Shown piece after piece: positions 54,613 to 61,939 of a stretch of DNA of 64,000 nucleotides; the first letter of the stretch is position 1; every line of letters begins with the position of its first letter. Location: positions 3,690,501-3,754,500 of the forward strand of contig NZ_PDCM01000001.1 of the NCBI RefSeq assembly GCF_008634025.1. Direction: 5' to 3'. The notes under the pieces are model-generated. The model had not been told where the DNA came from and made no database searches. It saw nothing but the letters and a program-made list of their open reading frames with translations. Source of the DNA: Streptomyces albofaciens JCM 4342 (GTDB lineage: Bacteria; Actinomycetota; Actinomycetes; Streptomycetales; Streptomycetaceae). A program made the position numbers and the translations under genes.

Positions 54613-55566
54613 ATGACGACCGACCTGCCCGCCCGGATGCTCCGCCTGCTGTCCCTGCTGCAGACCCGCCGCGAATGGTCCGGCACCGAACTCGCCGCAC
54701 GCCTCGACGTCACCGGTCGCACCATCCGTCGCGACATCGACCGCCTGCGGGACCTCGGCTACCCCGTCGAAGGCACCACCGGCCACGCCGGCGGCTACCG
54801 CCTCGCCTCCGGCACCGCCATGCCCCCGCTGATCCTCGACGACGGCGAAGCCATCGCCACCGCCGTCGCCCTGAGCACCGCCGCCGGCCACCTCACCGGC
54901 ATGGAGGAAACCTCACTGCGCGCCCTGGCCAAACTCGAACAGATCCTGCCCGCCCGGCTGCGTACCCAGGTCGCGGCCGTACAGCAGACGACGGCCACCA
55001 TCGGCTGGGAAACCTGCGGACCGCGCGCCGACCCCGAACTGCTGGGCAGCCTGGCCACCGCCTGCCGCGACCACGAGAGCGTCACCTTCGACTACACCAC
55101 CCGCCACGGCACCCGCCGCGTCGACCCCCACCATCTCGTCGCCTCCGGCGGCCTGTGGTACCTCCTCGCCCACGACACCGGCAAAGACGACTGGCGCATC
55201 TTCCGCCTCGACCGCATCACCGACCCGGCCCCCACCCGCCACCACTTCGCCCCCCGCCCCGTCCCCGGCGACGACCCGGCCGCCTACGTCGCCGACAAGA
55301 TCGCCACCGCTCCCGCCCGCTACCGCGCCATCGCGACCGTGCACGCCTCCGCCGACACCGTCCGCCGCCGCACCTGGGCCCTGGCCACCCGCGTCCGCCC
55401 CCGCGACGAGACCACCTGCACCGTCGACTGCTCCAGCAACCACCTCCCCGGCATCGCCCAAACCCTCGCCGCCCTCGACGCCGACTACACCCTCGATGCC
55501 GACCCCGAGGTGACCGCCTACCTCCACCAGGCCGCCGCACGCATGCAACACTCCGTCACCTCATGA
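54613..55566 (+). CDS. HTH_11/WYL-domain transcriptional regulator
   Basis: 317 aa; ATG with GGAG five bases upstream. Residues 1-65: DeoR/HTH_11 winged helix (ARMLRLLSLLQTRREWSGTE, LAARLDVTGRTIRRDIDRLR, DLGYPVEGTTGHAGGYRLAS). Residues ~130-215: WYL domain with ESVTFDYTTRHGTRRVDPHH and SGGLWYLLAHDTGKDDWRIF, then FRLDRITD. C-terminal WCX extension to the end. WYL regulators sense small ligands or nucleic acids. Its position opposite the MFS cluster indicates local control. Confidence 0.93.
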   Translation: MTTDLPARMLRLLSLLQTRREWSGTELAARLDVTGRTIRRDIDRLRDLGYPVEGTTGHAGGYRLASGTAMPPLILDDGEAIATAVALSTAAGHLTGMEETSLRALAKLEQILPARLRTQVAAVQQTTATIGWETCGPRADPELLGSLATACRDHESVTFDYTTRHGTRRVDPHHLVASGGLWYLLAHDTGKDDWRIFRLDRITDPAPTRHHFAPRPVPGDDPAAYVADKIATAPARYRAIATVHASADTVRRRTWALATRVRPRDETTCTVDCSSNHLPGIAQTLAALDADYTLDADPEVTAYLHQAAARMQHSVTS

Positions 55567-55718
55567 CCTCCTGACCGACACCCACGGCCTCCGACCAGCA
55601 GACGCGGTCACCGAGGTGTGAGGGGGTTTGAGGCGTGTGGTTGAAAATTGACACCCCGAAATCTCCCCAGACCCCTCCGGAGGGTCTCTCGGGCGAGCGG
55701 GGCGGCCGGGATGGATTC

Positions 55719-55746
55719 GATGCAACCGTATCGATATACTTGCATC
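55719..55746 (+). promoter_or_regulatory. Inverted repeat upstream of the HipA-like kinase gene
   Basis: GATGCAA and TTGCATC form a perfect 7-bp inverted repeat separated by 14 bases that themselves contain TATCGATA. It lies ~70 bases before the kinase start in a locally AT-richer stretch, so it is a likely operator. TAGCCT (55803-55808) seven bases before the ATG is the likely -10 of a leaderless transcript. Confidence 0.55.
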
Positions 55747-55815
55747 AGTAAGCGTGGGCTGAACCGACCGCACGTCGCTGACCTGCGACGAAGACCAGGA
55801 AGTAGCCTGATCCGC

Positions 55816-56640
55816 ATGTTGTCCGAAGTCACCGCGACCCGCTATGTCACGCCCTTGCGTGAAGGCGGGTCGCTTCCGGGGATCGTCGAGGGTGATGATC
55901 TCGGTACGTATGTCATGAAATTCACCGGGGCGGGGCAGGGGCGCAAGACCCTGGTTGCCGAGGTCATCTGTGGGGAGCTGGGGCGGCGGCTCGGGTTGCG
56001 GGTGCCGGAGTTGGTGCGGATGCAGCTCGATCCGGTGATCGGGCTGAGTGAGCCCGATCAGGAGGTGCAGGAGCTGCTGAAGGCCAGTGGGGGCCTGAAC
56101 CTGGGGATGGATTATCTGCCGGGGTCGCTCGGGTTCGATCCGCTCGCGTTCGAGGTGTCGGCGCGGGAGGCGGGGCGGGTCGTGTGGTTCGACGCGCTCG
56201 TCAACAACGTGGACCGCTCGTGGCGCAACCCGAACCTGCTGGTCTGGCACGGGGAGCTGTGGCTGATCGACCATGGCGCCACGATGATCTGGCAGCACAA
56301 CTGGCCCACCGCCGAGAAGTCCGCGGCCAAGCCGTACGACGCCTCTGACCATGTGCTGGCGAGCTTCGGGCCGGACATCGAGGCCGCGGCGGCCGAGTTC
56401 GCGCCGCTGGTCACCGAGGAGCTGCTGACCGAGGTCGCGGCCGCCGTGCCGGACGAGTGGCTGGCGGACGAGCCCGGCTTCGACTCGCCGGACGAGCTGC
56501 GCGGCGCCTACGTACGGGCGCTGCTGGGACGTGCCGCGGTGATCGGGGACCGGATCGGCATCGGGGAACGTACGAAGGACGGGCCCTCCCGGGTACCGGG
56601 CTGGCTGGCGACCGAGTTGCCGCGGAGGACAGTGAAGTGA
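55816..56640 (+). CDS. HipA-type kinase family protein
   Basis: 274 aa from ATG at 55816. It begins MLSEVTATRYVTPLREGGSL and keeps kinase-fold residues: Lys35 in TYVMKFTGAGQG (phosphate-binding lysine), catalytic Asp133 with Asn138/Asn140 in NNVDRSWRNPNLL, and Asp152 in LWLIDHGATM (metal-binding, DFG-like). It is much shorter than HipA (~440 aa), lacking the N-subdomain that contacts HipB. Family members are annotated as HipA family kinases without known substrates. It overlaps the DUF3037 gene by four bases, so the two products are likely made together. Confidence 0.85.
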   Translation: MLSEVTATRYVTPLREGGSLPGIVEGDDLGTYVMKFTGAGQGRKTLVAEVICGELGRRLGLRVPELVRMQLDPVIGLSEPDQEVQELLKASGGLNLGMDYLPGSLGFDPLAFEVSAREAGRVVWFDALVNNVDRSWRNPNLLVWHGELWLIDHGATMIWQHNWPTAEKSAAKPYDASDHVLASFGPDIEAAAAEFAPLVTEELLTEVAAAVPDEWLADEPGFDSPDELRGAYVRALLGRAAVIGDRIGIGERTKDGPSRVPGWLATELPRRTVK

Positions 56641-57032
56641 GCGGCCTGCACAACGGACGTGACGTGTTCGAGTACGCCCTGCTCAGGGTCGTACCGCGGG
56701 TCGAGCGCGGGGAAATGATCAACGCGGGGGTGGTCGTGTACTGCCGCGCCCGGCGCTTCGTGGAGGCGCGTACGCATCTGGACGAGGGGCGGTTGCGGGC
56801 GCTCGACGCGCACGCGGATGTCGAAGGGGTCAGGGCGGCTCTGCGTGCCGTCGAGGGGATCTGTGTGGGCGGCGAGCGCGCCGGGCAGGCTGCGGGCGAC
56901 GATGCGGGGCGGCGCTTCCGGTGGCTGATCGCGCCGCGCAGCACCGTCGTCCAGCCCGGCCCGGTGCACACCGGGCTGACCGCGGACCCGTCGATCGAGG
57001 CGGAGCGGTTGCTCGATCTGTTGGTGAGGTGA
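56637..57032 (+). CDS. DUF3037 family protein
   Basis: 131 aa; GTG at 56637 overlaps the kinase stop (GTGA), with GGAGG nine bases upstream. The family block is FEYALLRVVPRVERGEMINA, GVVVYCRARRFVEARTHLDE and RWLIAPRSTVVQPGPVHTGL, TADPSIEAERLLDLLV. No enzyme motif or membrane segment is visible; one conserved Cys follows the VVVY strand. DUF3037 genes commonly follow a short HipA-type gene, so a paired function is likely, but nothing biochemical is known. Confidence 0.87.
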   Translation: MSGLHNGRDVFEYALLRVVPRVERGEMINAGVVVYCRARRFVEARTHLDEGRLRALDAHADVEGVRAALRAVEGICVGGERAGQAAGDDAGRRFRWLIAPRSTVVQPGPVHTGLTADPSIEAERLLDLLVR

Positions 57033-57156
57033 AGTGAGGCGGGGGCGGGAGAGGTACGAGGTGAGGGAGCGGGGAGAGGGGGCCCGGTGAGGGGTGGCCG
57101 CCGGTTCGCGCGGACTCGGTGGGCCTTCTGAAGTGCGGTGGAGTGCCGAGGAGGCG

Positions 57157-57185
57157 TTGACAGGGGGTGGCGCGGCTTCTAGCGT
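57157..57185 (+). promoter_or_regulatory. Consensus sigma-70-type promoter of the SDR operon
   Basis: TTGACA (57157-57162) and TAGCGT (57180-57185) are separated by exactly 17 bp. The start would be near 57192, giving an ~85-base leader. CTACTAAGCGGTTGCTCACC (57200-57219), just downstream of the start, resembles TetR-type operators seen near fatty-acid genes, but this is uncertain. Confidence 0.8.
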
Positions 57186-57276
57186 CGGGCCTGCTGAAGC
57201 TACTAAGCGGTTGCTCACCTGTGGTTGCGGTGCGGCGGACCGCTCGTCGAGGTTTCGAGGGTGAGGAGAACCCCGC

Positions 57277-58038
57277 ATGTCCACCACCGAGCAGCGCGTA
57301 GCCATCGTGACGGGCGCGGCCCGTGGCATCGGCGCGGCCACCGCGGTCCGCCTGGCCGCCGAGGGCCGCGCCGTCGCCGTACTCGACCTCGACGAGGCGG
57401 CCTGCAAGGGCACCGTCGAGAAGATCACCTCGGCGGGCGGCAGGGCGCTGGCCGTGGGCTGCGACGTCTCGGACGCGGAGCAGGTGGAGGCGGCGGTCGC
57501 GCGGGTGGCGGCGGAGCTGGGCGCGCCGACCGTCCTCGTCAACAACGCGGGCGTGCTCCGGGACAACCTGCTGTTCAAGATGAGCGACAGTGACTGGGAC
57601 ACGGTCATGAACGTGCATCTGCGGGGCGCTTTCCTGATGTCGCGGGCCTGCCAGAAGCACATGGTCGACGCCAAGTTCGGGCGGATCGTCAACCTCTCCT
57701 CCAGCTCGGCGCTCGGCAATCGCGGGCAGGTCAACTACTCGGCCGCCAAGGCCGGCCTCCAGGGCTTCACCAAGACCCTCGCCATCGAACTCGGCAAGTT
57801 CGGTGTCACCGCCAACGCCGTCGCGCCCGGGTTCATCGCCACGGACATGACCGCCGCCACCGCCGAGCGCGTCGGCATGGGCTTCGAGGACTTCCAGGCC
57901 GCGGCCGCCACCCAGATCCCGGTGCAGCGCGTCGGCGTACCGGACGACATCGCCAACGCCATCGCCTTCTTCACGGGCGAGGCGGCCGGCTTCGTCTCCG
58001 GCCAGGTCCTGTACGTGGCCGGCGGCCCGCTCAACTGA
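57277..58038 (+). CDS. SDR family, FabG-like 3-oxoacyl-ACP reductase
   Basis: 253 aa; ATG behind GTGAGGAG. Classical SDR: NAD(P)-binding TGAARGIGAATAVRLAAEGR, NNAG in VLVNNAGVLRDNLLFKMS, catalytic Ser-Tyr-Lys in IVNLSSSSALGNRGQVNYSAA (split here as LSSSSALGN and NYSAAKAG), and VAPGFIATDMTA. The DNLLFKM segment and PGFIATDM are typical of FabG. It likely reduces beta-ketoacyl thioesters; a separate essential fabG surely exists elsewhere, so this copy may serve another pathway. The next SDR gene starts 17 bases later. Confidence 0.9.
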   Translation: MSTTEQRVAIVTGAARGIGAATAVRLAAEGRAVAVLDLDEAACKGTVEKITSAGGRALAVGCDVSDAEQVEAAVARVAAELGAPTVLVNNAGVLRDNLLFKMSDSDWDTVMNVHLRGAFLMSRACQKHMVDAKFGRIVNLSSSSALGNRGQVNYSAAKAGLQGFTKTLAIELGKFGVTANAVAPGFIATDMTAATAERVGMGFEDFQAAAATQIPVQRVGVPDDIANAIAFFTGEAAGFVSGQVLYVAGGPLN

Positions 58039-58055
58039 CGCCGGAGGTTACGGAC

Positions 58056-58826
58056 ATGACCGCACAGGACAAGCCGCTGCCCGCGTTCTCCGGCAAGGCG
58101 GCGCTGGTCACCGGCGCCAGCCGGGGCATCGGATACGGCATCGCCAAGGCGCTGGTGGCCCGCGGCGACAAGGTCTGCATCACCGGCCGCAACGAGGACG
58201 CCCTGAAGGAGGCCGTCGAGACGCTGGGCGCCGACCGCGTCATCGGCGTCGCGGGCAAGGCCCACGACGAGGCCCACCAGGGCGTCGCCGTGGAACGGGC
58301 CATGGAGGCGTTCGGCCGCGTCGACTACCTGGTCAACAACGCCGGTACGAACCCGGTCTTCGGCCCGATCGCGGACCTCGACCTGAACGTCGCCCGCAAG
58401 GTGTTCGAGACCAACGTCGTCTCCGCGCTGGGCTTCGCGCAGCGCACCTGGCACGCGTGGCAGAAGGACAACGGCGGCGCGATCGTCAACATCGCCTCCA
58501 TCGCGGGCGTCTCCGCGTCGCCGTTCATCGGCGCGTACGGCATGAGCAAGGCCGCGATGATCAACCTGACGTTCCAGCTGGCGCACGAGTTCGCGCCGGT
58601 GGTACGGGTCAACTCGATCGCCCCGGCGGTGGTCAAGACCAAGTTCGCGGCCGCGCTGTACGAGAACCGTGAGGAGGAGGCCGCCGCGGGCTACCCGATG
58701 GGCCGCCTCGGCATCCCCGCGGACATCGGGGGCGCGGCGGCGTTCCTGCTGTCCGACGCGGCCGGCTGGATCACGGGGCAGACGCTCCAGGTGGACGGCG
58801 GTCTGTTCCTGAACGCGGGCGTCTGA
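58056..58826 (+). CDS. SDR family oxidoreductase
   Basis: 256 aa; ATG with GGAGG upstream, 17 bases after the FabG-like gene. TGASRGIGYGIAKALVARGD is the cofactor loop, NNAGTNPVFGP and the catalytic set in IASIAGVSASPFIGAYGMSK (Ser, Tyr, Lys) are complete, as is QVDGGLFL at the end. The protein keeps PVVRVNSIAPAVVKTKFAAA. This resembles actinobacterial SDRs beside FabG-like proteins; the substrate is unknown. Its last four codons and stop lie in a 25-bp tandem repeat. Confidence 0.9.
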   Translation: MTAQDKPLPAFSGKAALVTGASRGIGYGIAKALVARGDKVCITGRNEDALKEAVETLGADRVIGVAGKAHDEAHQGVAVERAMEAFGRVDYLVNNAGTNPVFGPIADLDLNVARKVFETNVVSALGFAQRTWHAWQKDNGGAIVNIASIAGVSASPFIGAYGMSKAAMINLTFQLAHEFAPVVRVNSIAPAVVKTKFAAALYENREEEAAAGYPMGRLGIPADIGGAAAFLLSDAAGWITGQTLQVDGGLFLNAGV

Positions 58827-58890
58827 GGTGCCGACGGGCGCGGGCGTCTGAGGTGCCGACGGGGGCGGACGTCTGAGGATGCCGACGGGC
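58815..58890. repeat. 25-bp tandem repeat duplicating the SDR 3' end, three copies
   Basis: GCGGGCGTCTGAGGTGCCGACGGGC occurs twice (second copy ends G), then a 26-bp copy and a partial one. The first copy contains the GCG-GGC-GTC-TGA end of the SDR gene, so the stop codon is present in every unit. Confidence 0.88.
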
Positions 58891-59020
58891 GCGGGAGGCT
58901 GAGGGCGGGCGTACGCGGGTTGCGCGCGCCGGGCGGCGCGCCCCGCGTGGGTGCGGGCGCACCGCGTACGGAAGCGCGCGCAGCGACTTGCGTTCGCGTG
59001 CACTCCAAGAGGCAGGGTCC

Positions 59021-59051
59021 GTGGTGCCGGTCCGGAAGGGGCCGGCACCAC
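59021..59051 (+). terminator. Hairpin after the SDR pair
   Basis: GTGGTGCCGG pairs perfectly with CCGGCACCAC around an 11-base loop that can add further G-C pairs; TTCT follows. Confidence 0.75.
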
Positions 59052-59055
59052 TTCT

Positions 59056-59081
59056 GTCACGGGCCGGACGGGGCCCGTGAC
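59056..59081 (+). other. Second hairpin, just before the aldo/keto reductase gene
   Basis: GTCACGGGCC and GGCCCGTGAC form a perfect 10-bp stem with a six-base loop, ending 23 bases before the reductase ATG and before its AAGGAG. It may act with the preceding hairpin in termination, or shape the reductase leader. Confidence 0.6.
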
Positions 59082-59104
59082 GCGACTCCGCGAAGGAGAC
59101 CGCC

Positions 59105-60070
59105 ATGCGGTACCGCACTCTCGGCGGCGGCCGGGGACCCGAGGTCAGCGCCCTGTGCCTGGGCACCCTGCCGTTCGGCACCACCGTGGACGAGGAGACG
59201 TCGCACGCCGTCCTCGACCGCTTCGCCGAGGCGGGCGGCACCTTCCTGGACACCGCCAACAACTACGCCTGCTGGGTGCCGGGCGCGACCGGCGACGAGA
59301 GCGAGCTGCTGATCGGGCGCTGGCTGCGCAGCCGGGGCGCCAGGGACCGGACGGTGCTGGCGACCAAGGTCGGCGCGCGCCCCGACCCGTCCCGCGGACC
59401 GGAGTGGCCCGCCAACCTGGAGGGGCTGGGCGAGAAGACCGTACGGGACGGGATCGAGGGCAGCCTGCGGCGGCTCGGCACGGACCGGGTGGACTTGTAT
59501 TACGCGCACATCGAGGACCGGGGCGTACCACTGGAGGAGACCGTCGGAGCGCTGGCGGGCCTGGTGCGGGACGGCTCGGTGGGCCTGCTCGGTGCCAGCA
59601 ACCACGCCACGTGGCGGCTCGCCGAGGCCCGCCGCATCGCCGAGGCGCAGGGCCTGCCCGGCTACCGCGCCGTACAGCAGCGGCACACCTACCTGCGGCC
59701 GCGGCCCGACGCGGACTCCGGGCTCCAGCGGGAGACGGACGGGGAACTCCTCGATTACGCCGGGGCACACGAGGATGTGACGCTGCTGGGGTACTCGACG
59801 CTGATGCACGGCGGATACGCGCGGCCGGAACAGCCGCTGCCGGACCGGTACGACCACCCCGGTTCGGTGGCGCGCCTGCGGGTCCTCCGCGAGGTCGCCG
59901 CGGAGGCCGGGGCCACCGTGAACCAGGTGGTGCTCGCCTGGCTGATGGACGGGCCGGTGCCGGTCGTCCCCGTCCTCGGTGTGAGTTCGGTGGCGCAGCT
60001 GGACGAGAGCCTGGCGGCGCTGGACCTGCGGCTGGACGCGGCGCAGCGGGCGCGGCTCGACACGGCGTGA
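59105..60070 (+). CDS. Aldo/keto reductase
   Basis: 321 aa; ATG behind GAAGGAGA. MRYRTLGGGRGPEVSALCLG, the active-site tetrad (Asp and Tyr in TFLDTANNYACW, Lys in VLATKVGARP, His in LYYAHIED), and VNQVVLAWLMDGPVPVVPVL with the NADPH-binding C-terminus (VSSVAQLDESLAALDLRLD) make a full AKR barrel. The substrate is unknown. The long loop AACWVPGATGDESELL-like region is normal for actinobacterial members. Confidence 0.93.
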   Translation: MRYRTLGGGRGPEVSALCLGTLPFGTTVDEETSHAVLDRFAEAGGTFLDTANNYACWVPGATGDESELLIGRWLRSRGARDRTVLATKVGARPDPSRGPEWPANLEGLGEKTVRDGIEGSLRRLGTDRVDLYYAHIEDRGVPLEETVGALAGLVRDGSVGLLGASNHATWRLAEARRIAEAQGLPGYRAVQQRHTYLRPRPDADSGLQRETDGELLDYAGAHEDVTLLGYSTLMHGGYARPEQPLPDRYDHPGSVARLRVLREVAAEAGATVNQVVLAWLMDGPVPVVPVLGVSSVAQLDESLAALDLRLDAAQRARLDTA

Positions 60071-60191
60071 GCGGGCGCGGGGCGGGCAGTCGGCCCGGGC
60101 GGGCCGGCCGGTGGGCGGGCGTGCGGCGTTGTCAGTGGTCGCCGGTAAGTTCGTAGTCGAGAACGGAACGCACACCGGAGGTTGCTCAGTG

Positions 60192-60869
60192 ATGACCGAC
60201 ATGCTGCCCGAGTCCTGGCGCGGCGTCCTCGGCGAGGAGTTGGAGAAGCCCTACTTCAAGGAGCTCACCGAGTTCGTCGAGCAGGAGCGGGCCAAGGGGC
60301 CGGTCTACCCGCCCCGCGAGGAGGTCTTCGCGGCCCTCGACGCCACCCCGTACGACCAGGTGAAGGTGCTGATCCTCGGGCAGGACCCGTACCACGGCGA
60401 GGGGCAGGGCCACGGGCTGTGCTTCTCCGTGCGGCCCGGCGTGAAGACGCCGCCGTCGCTGCGCAACATCTACAAGGAGATGAAGGAGGAACTGGGCCAC
60501 CCGGTCCCGGACAACGGCTATTTGATGCCCTGGGCCCGGCAGGGCGTGCTGCTGCTGAACGCGGTGCTGACGGTGCGGGCGGGCGAGGCCAACTCGCACA
60601 AGGGCAAGGGCTGGGAGAAGTTCACCGACGCGGTGATAAAGGCGGTGGCCTCCCGGCCGGACCCGGCGGTGTTCGTGCTCTGGGGCAACTACGCGAAGAA
60701 GAAGCTCCCGCTGATCGACACCGAGCGGCACGCGGTCGTGGAGGGCGCCCACCCGTCCCCGCTGTCCGCGAAGAAGTTCTTCGGTTCCAAGCCCTTCACC
60801 CGCATCAACGAGGCGGTCGCCGCGCAGGGACACACCCCGATCGACTGGCGTATCCCCGACCTGGGCTGA
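60192..60869 (+). CDS. ung: Uracil-DNA glycosylase, family 1
   Basis: 225 aa (ATG 60192; GTG 60189 is better spaced from the GGAGG at 60177). All UDG motifs are present: GQDPYHGEGQGHGLCFSV (water-activating Asp), the LLLNAVLTVRAGEANSHKGK loop, VLWGNYAKKK and HPSPLSAKKFFGSKPF (catalytic His, leucine/DNA intercalation loop). It removes uracil from DNA in base-excision repair. Single gene; the 17-bp array begins ~50 bases after its stop. Confidence 0.97.
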   Translation: MTDMLPESWRGVLGEELEKPYFKELTEFVEQERAKGPVYPPREEVFAALDATPYDQVKVLILGQDPYHGEGQGHGLCFSVRPGVKTPPSLRNIYKEMKEELGHPVPDNGYLMPWARQGVLLLNAVLTVRAGEANSHKGKGWEKFTDAVIKAVASRPDPAVFVLWGNYAKKKLPLIDTERHAVVEGAHPSPLSAKKFFGSKPFTRINEAVAAQGHTPIDWRIPDLG

Positions 60870-60916
60870 GCCGGGAGCGAGGTGGGCGGCGCGGACGGGG
60901 GCGGCCCGGCCGCGTC

Positions 60917-61357
60917 GGGGTTCCGGTCACGCTGGCGTCCCGGTCGCCTCGGCGTCTCGGCCACGCTGGCGTCCCGGCCGCGTCGGGGTTCCGGTCACGC
61001 TGGCGTCCCAACCGCGTCGGCGTCTCGGCCACGCTGGCGTCCCGGCCGCGTCGGGGTTCCGGTCACGCTGGCGTCCCAACCGCGTCGGCGTCTCGGCCAC
61101 GCTGGCGTCCCGGCCGCGTCGGGGTTCCGGTCACGCTGGCGTCCCAACCGCGTCGGCGTCCCGGCCACGCTGGCGTCCCGACCACCCCGGCGCCCCGGCA
61201 CTCCGGCGCCCCAACCGCGTCGGCGTCCCGGCCACTCCGGCGCCCCAACCGCGTCGGCGTTCCGGTCACTCCGGCGTCCCGACCACCCCGCGCCCCGACC
61301 ACCCCGGCGCCCCGACCACCTCGGCATCCCGACCACTCCGGCGCCCCGGCCGCCCGT
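60917..61357. repeat. 17-bp minisatellite with 34- and 68-bp higher-order periods
   Basis: About 26 units based on GCGTCCCGGCCACNCCG. From 60917 to 61188 they are arranged as eight 34-bp blocks alternating GGGGTTCCGGTCACGCTGG and GGCGTCTCGGCCACGCTGG types, which gives a 68-bp higher order; the right part (61189-61357) is simple 17-bp repeats, with one 16-bp unit. The array fills the space between the convergent ung and lipoprotein genes and stops two or three bases before the latter's stop codon. Confidence 0.9.
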
Positions 61358-61360
61358 CGC

Positions 61361-61861
61361 TCAGCCCCCGTACACCCGGCGGCAGATCTCGTCGGTTCGG
61401 TCGTCGCCCTGCCAGCGGCCGTACTCCCGGGCCAAGGCGCAGAGGCCGGGGGCCGGTGCGGCCGGGCGGCGGGTCTTGGAGCGTTGCCACGGGAAGCCGA
61501 AGCGGCGGTCTCGGGGGCCGGCCCCCGTCTTCGGGCCGCCTTCCGCCTCCCGGCCCGTGCCCTTTCCCTTCCGCGCGGACTCCGGCTGCGGCCGCTGCGG
61601 CCGCTTCGTCCGCTGTGTGCCGGAGGCCGGGGGACCGGCCGGTACGGAACGCCGCGCGGCCGGGCCGGACGGTGGCGCTCCCGGACGCTCGCGGCGCGGG
61701 GACTGGGTGACCTCCGGGCCGATGGGCTCCACGGACGGGGCGGGCGCCACGGGGCGCGGCTGGAGGCTCTCGGGGGCCGGGCGGTGGGCGACGGTGACAC
61801 ATCCGGTGGCGACCGCGGCCGTCGTCACCGCGAGGGCCGCCGCTGCGGGAATACGGAACAC
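61361..61861 (-). CDS. Proline-rich lipoprotein
   Basis: 166 aa; GTG at 61861. Signal FRIPAAAALAVTTAAVATGC ends in lipobox ATGC at residue 21, so the protein is anchored outside the membrane. Residues ~25-135 are Pro/Arg/Lys-rich and disordered. Only the end, CALAREYGRWQGDDRTDEIC, followed by RRVYGG, looks folded and carries two cysteines. A short helical C-terminus of this kind after a long linker is seen in several Streptomyces lipoproteins; no function known. Confidence 0.8.
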   Translation of the reverse strand: MFRIPAAAALAVTTAAVATGCVTVAHRPAPESLQPRPVAPAPSVEPIGPEVTQSPRRERPGAPPSGPAARRSVPAGPPASGTQRTKRPQRPQPESARKGKGTGREAEGGPKTGAGPRDRRFGFPWQRSKTRRPAAPAPGLCALAREYGRWQGDDRTDEICRRVYGG

Positions 61862-61939
61862 CGGCCAACTCTGCCGATCACGGCCCCCTTTGGGAAGGAC
61901 CCGCGGGAGTGATCGGTCCGAGCGGCCGTTGACGCCGGA

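Noticed and set aside
55816..57032. Classical HipBA toxin-antitoxin locus
   Set aside because: No HipB-like helix-turn-helix gene precedes it and the protein lacks the HipA N-subdomain; DUF3037 has no resemblance to HipB.
57200..57219. TetR-type fatty-acid operator downstream of the SDR promoter
   Set aside because: The half-sites do not form a convincing palindrome, so only the promoter is claimed.
60917..61357. Possible CRISPR array
   Set aside because: Repeats are contiguous with no unique spacers, the unit is 17 bp, and no cas genes are in the window.
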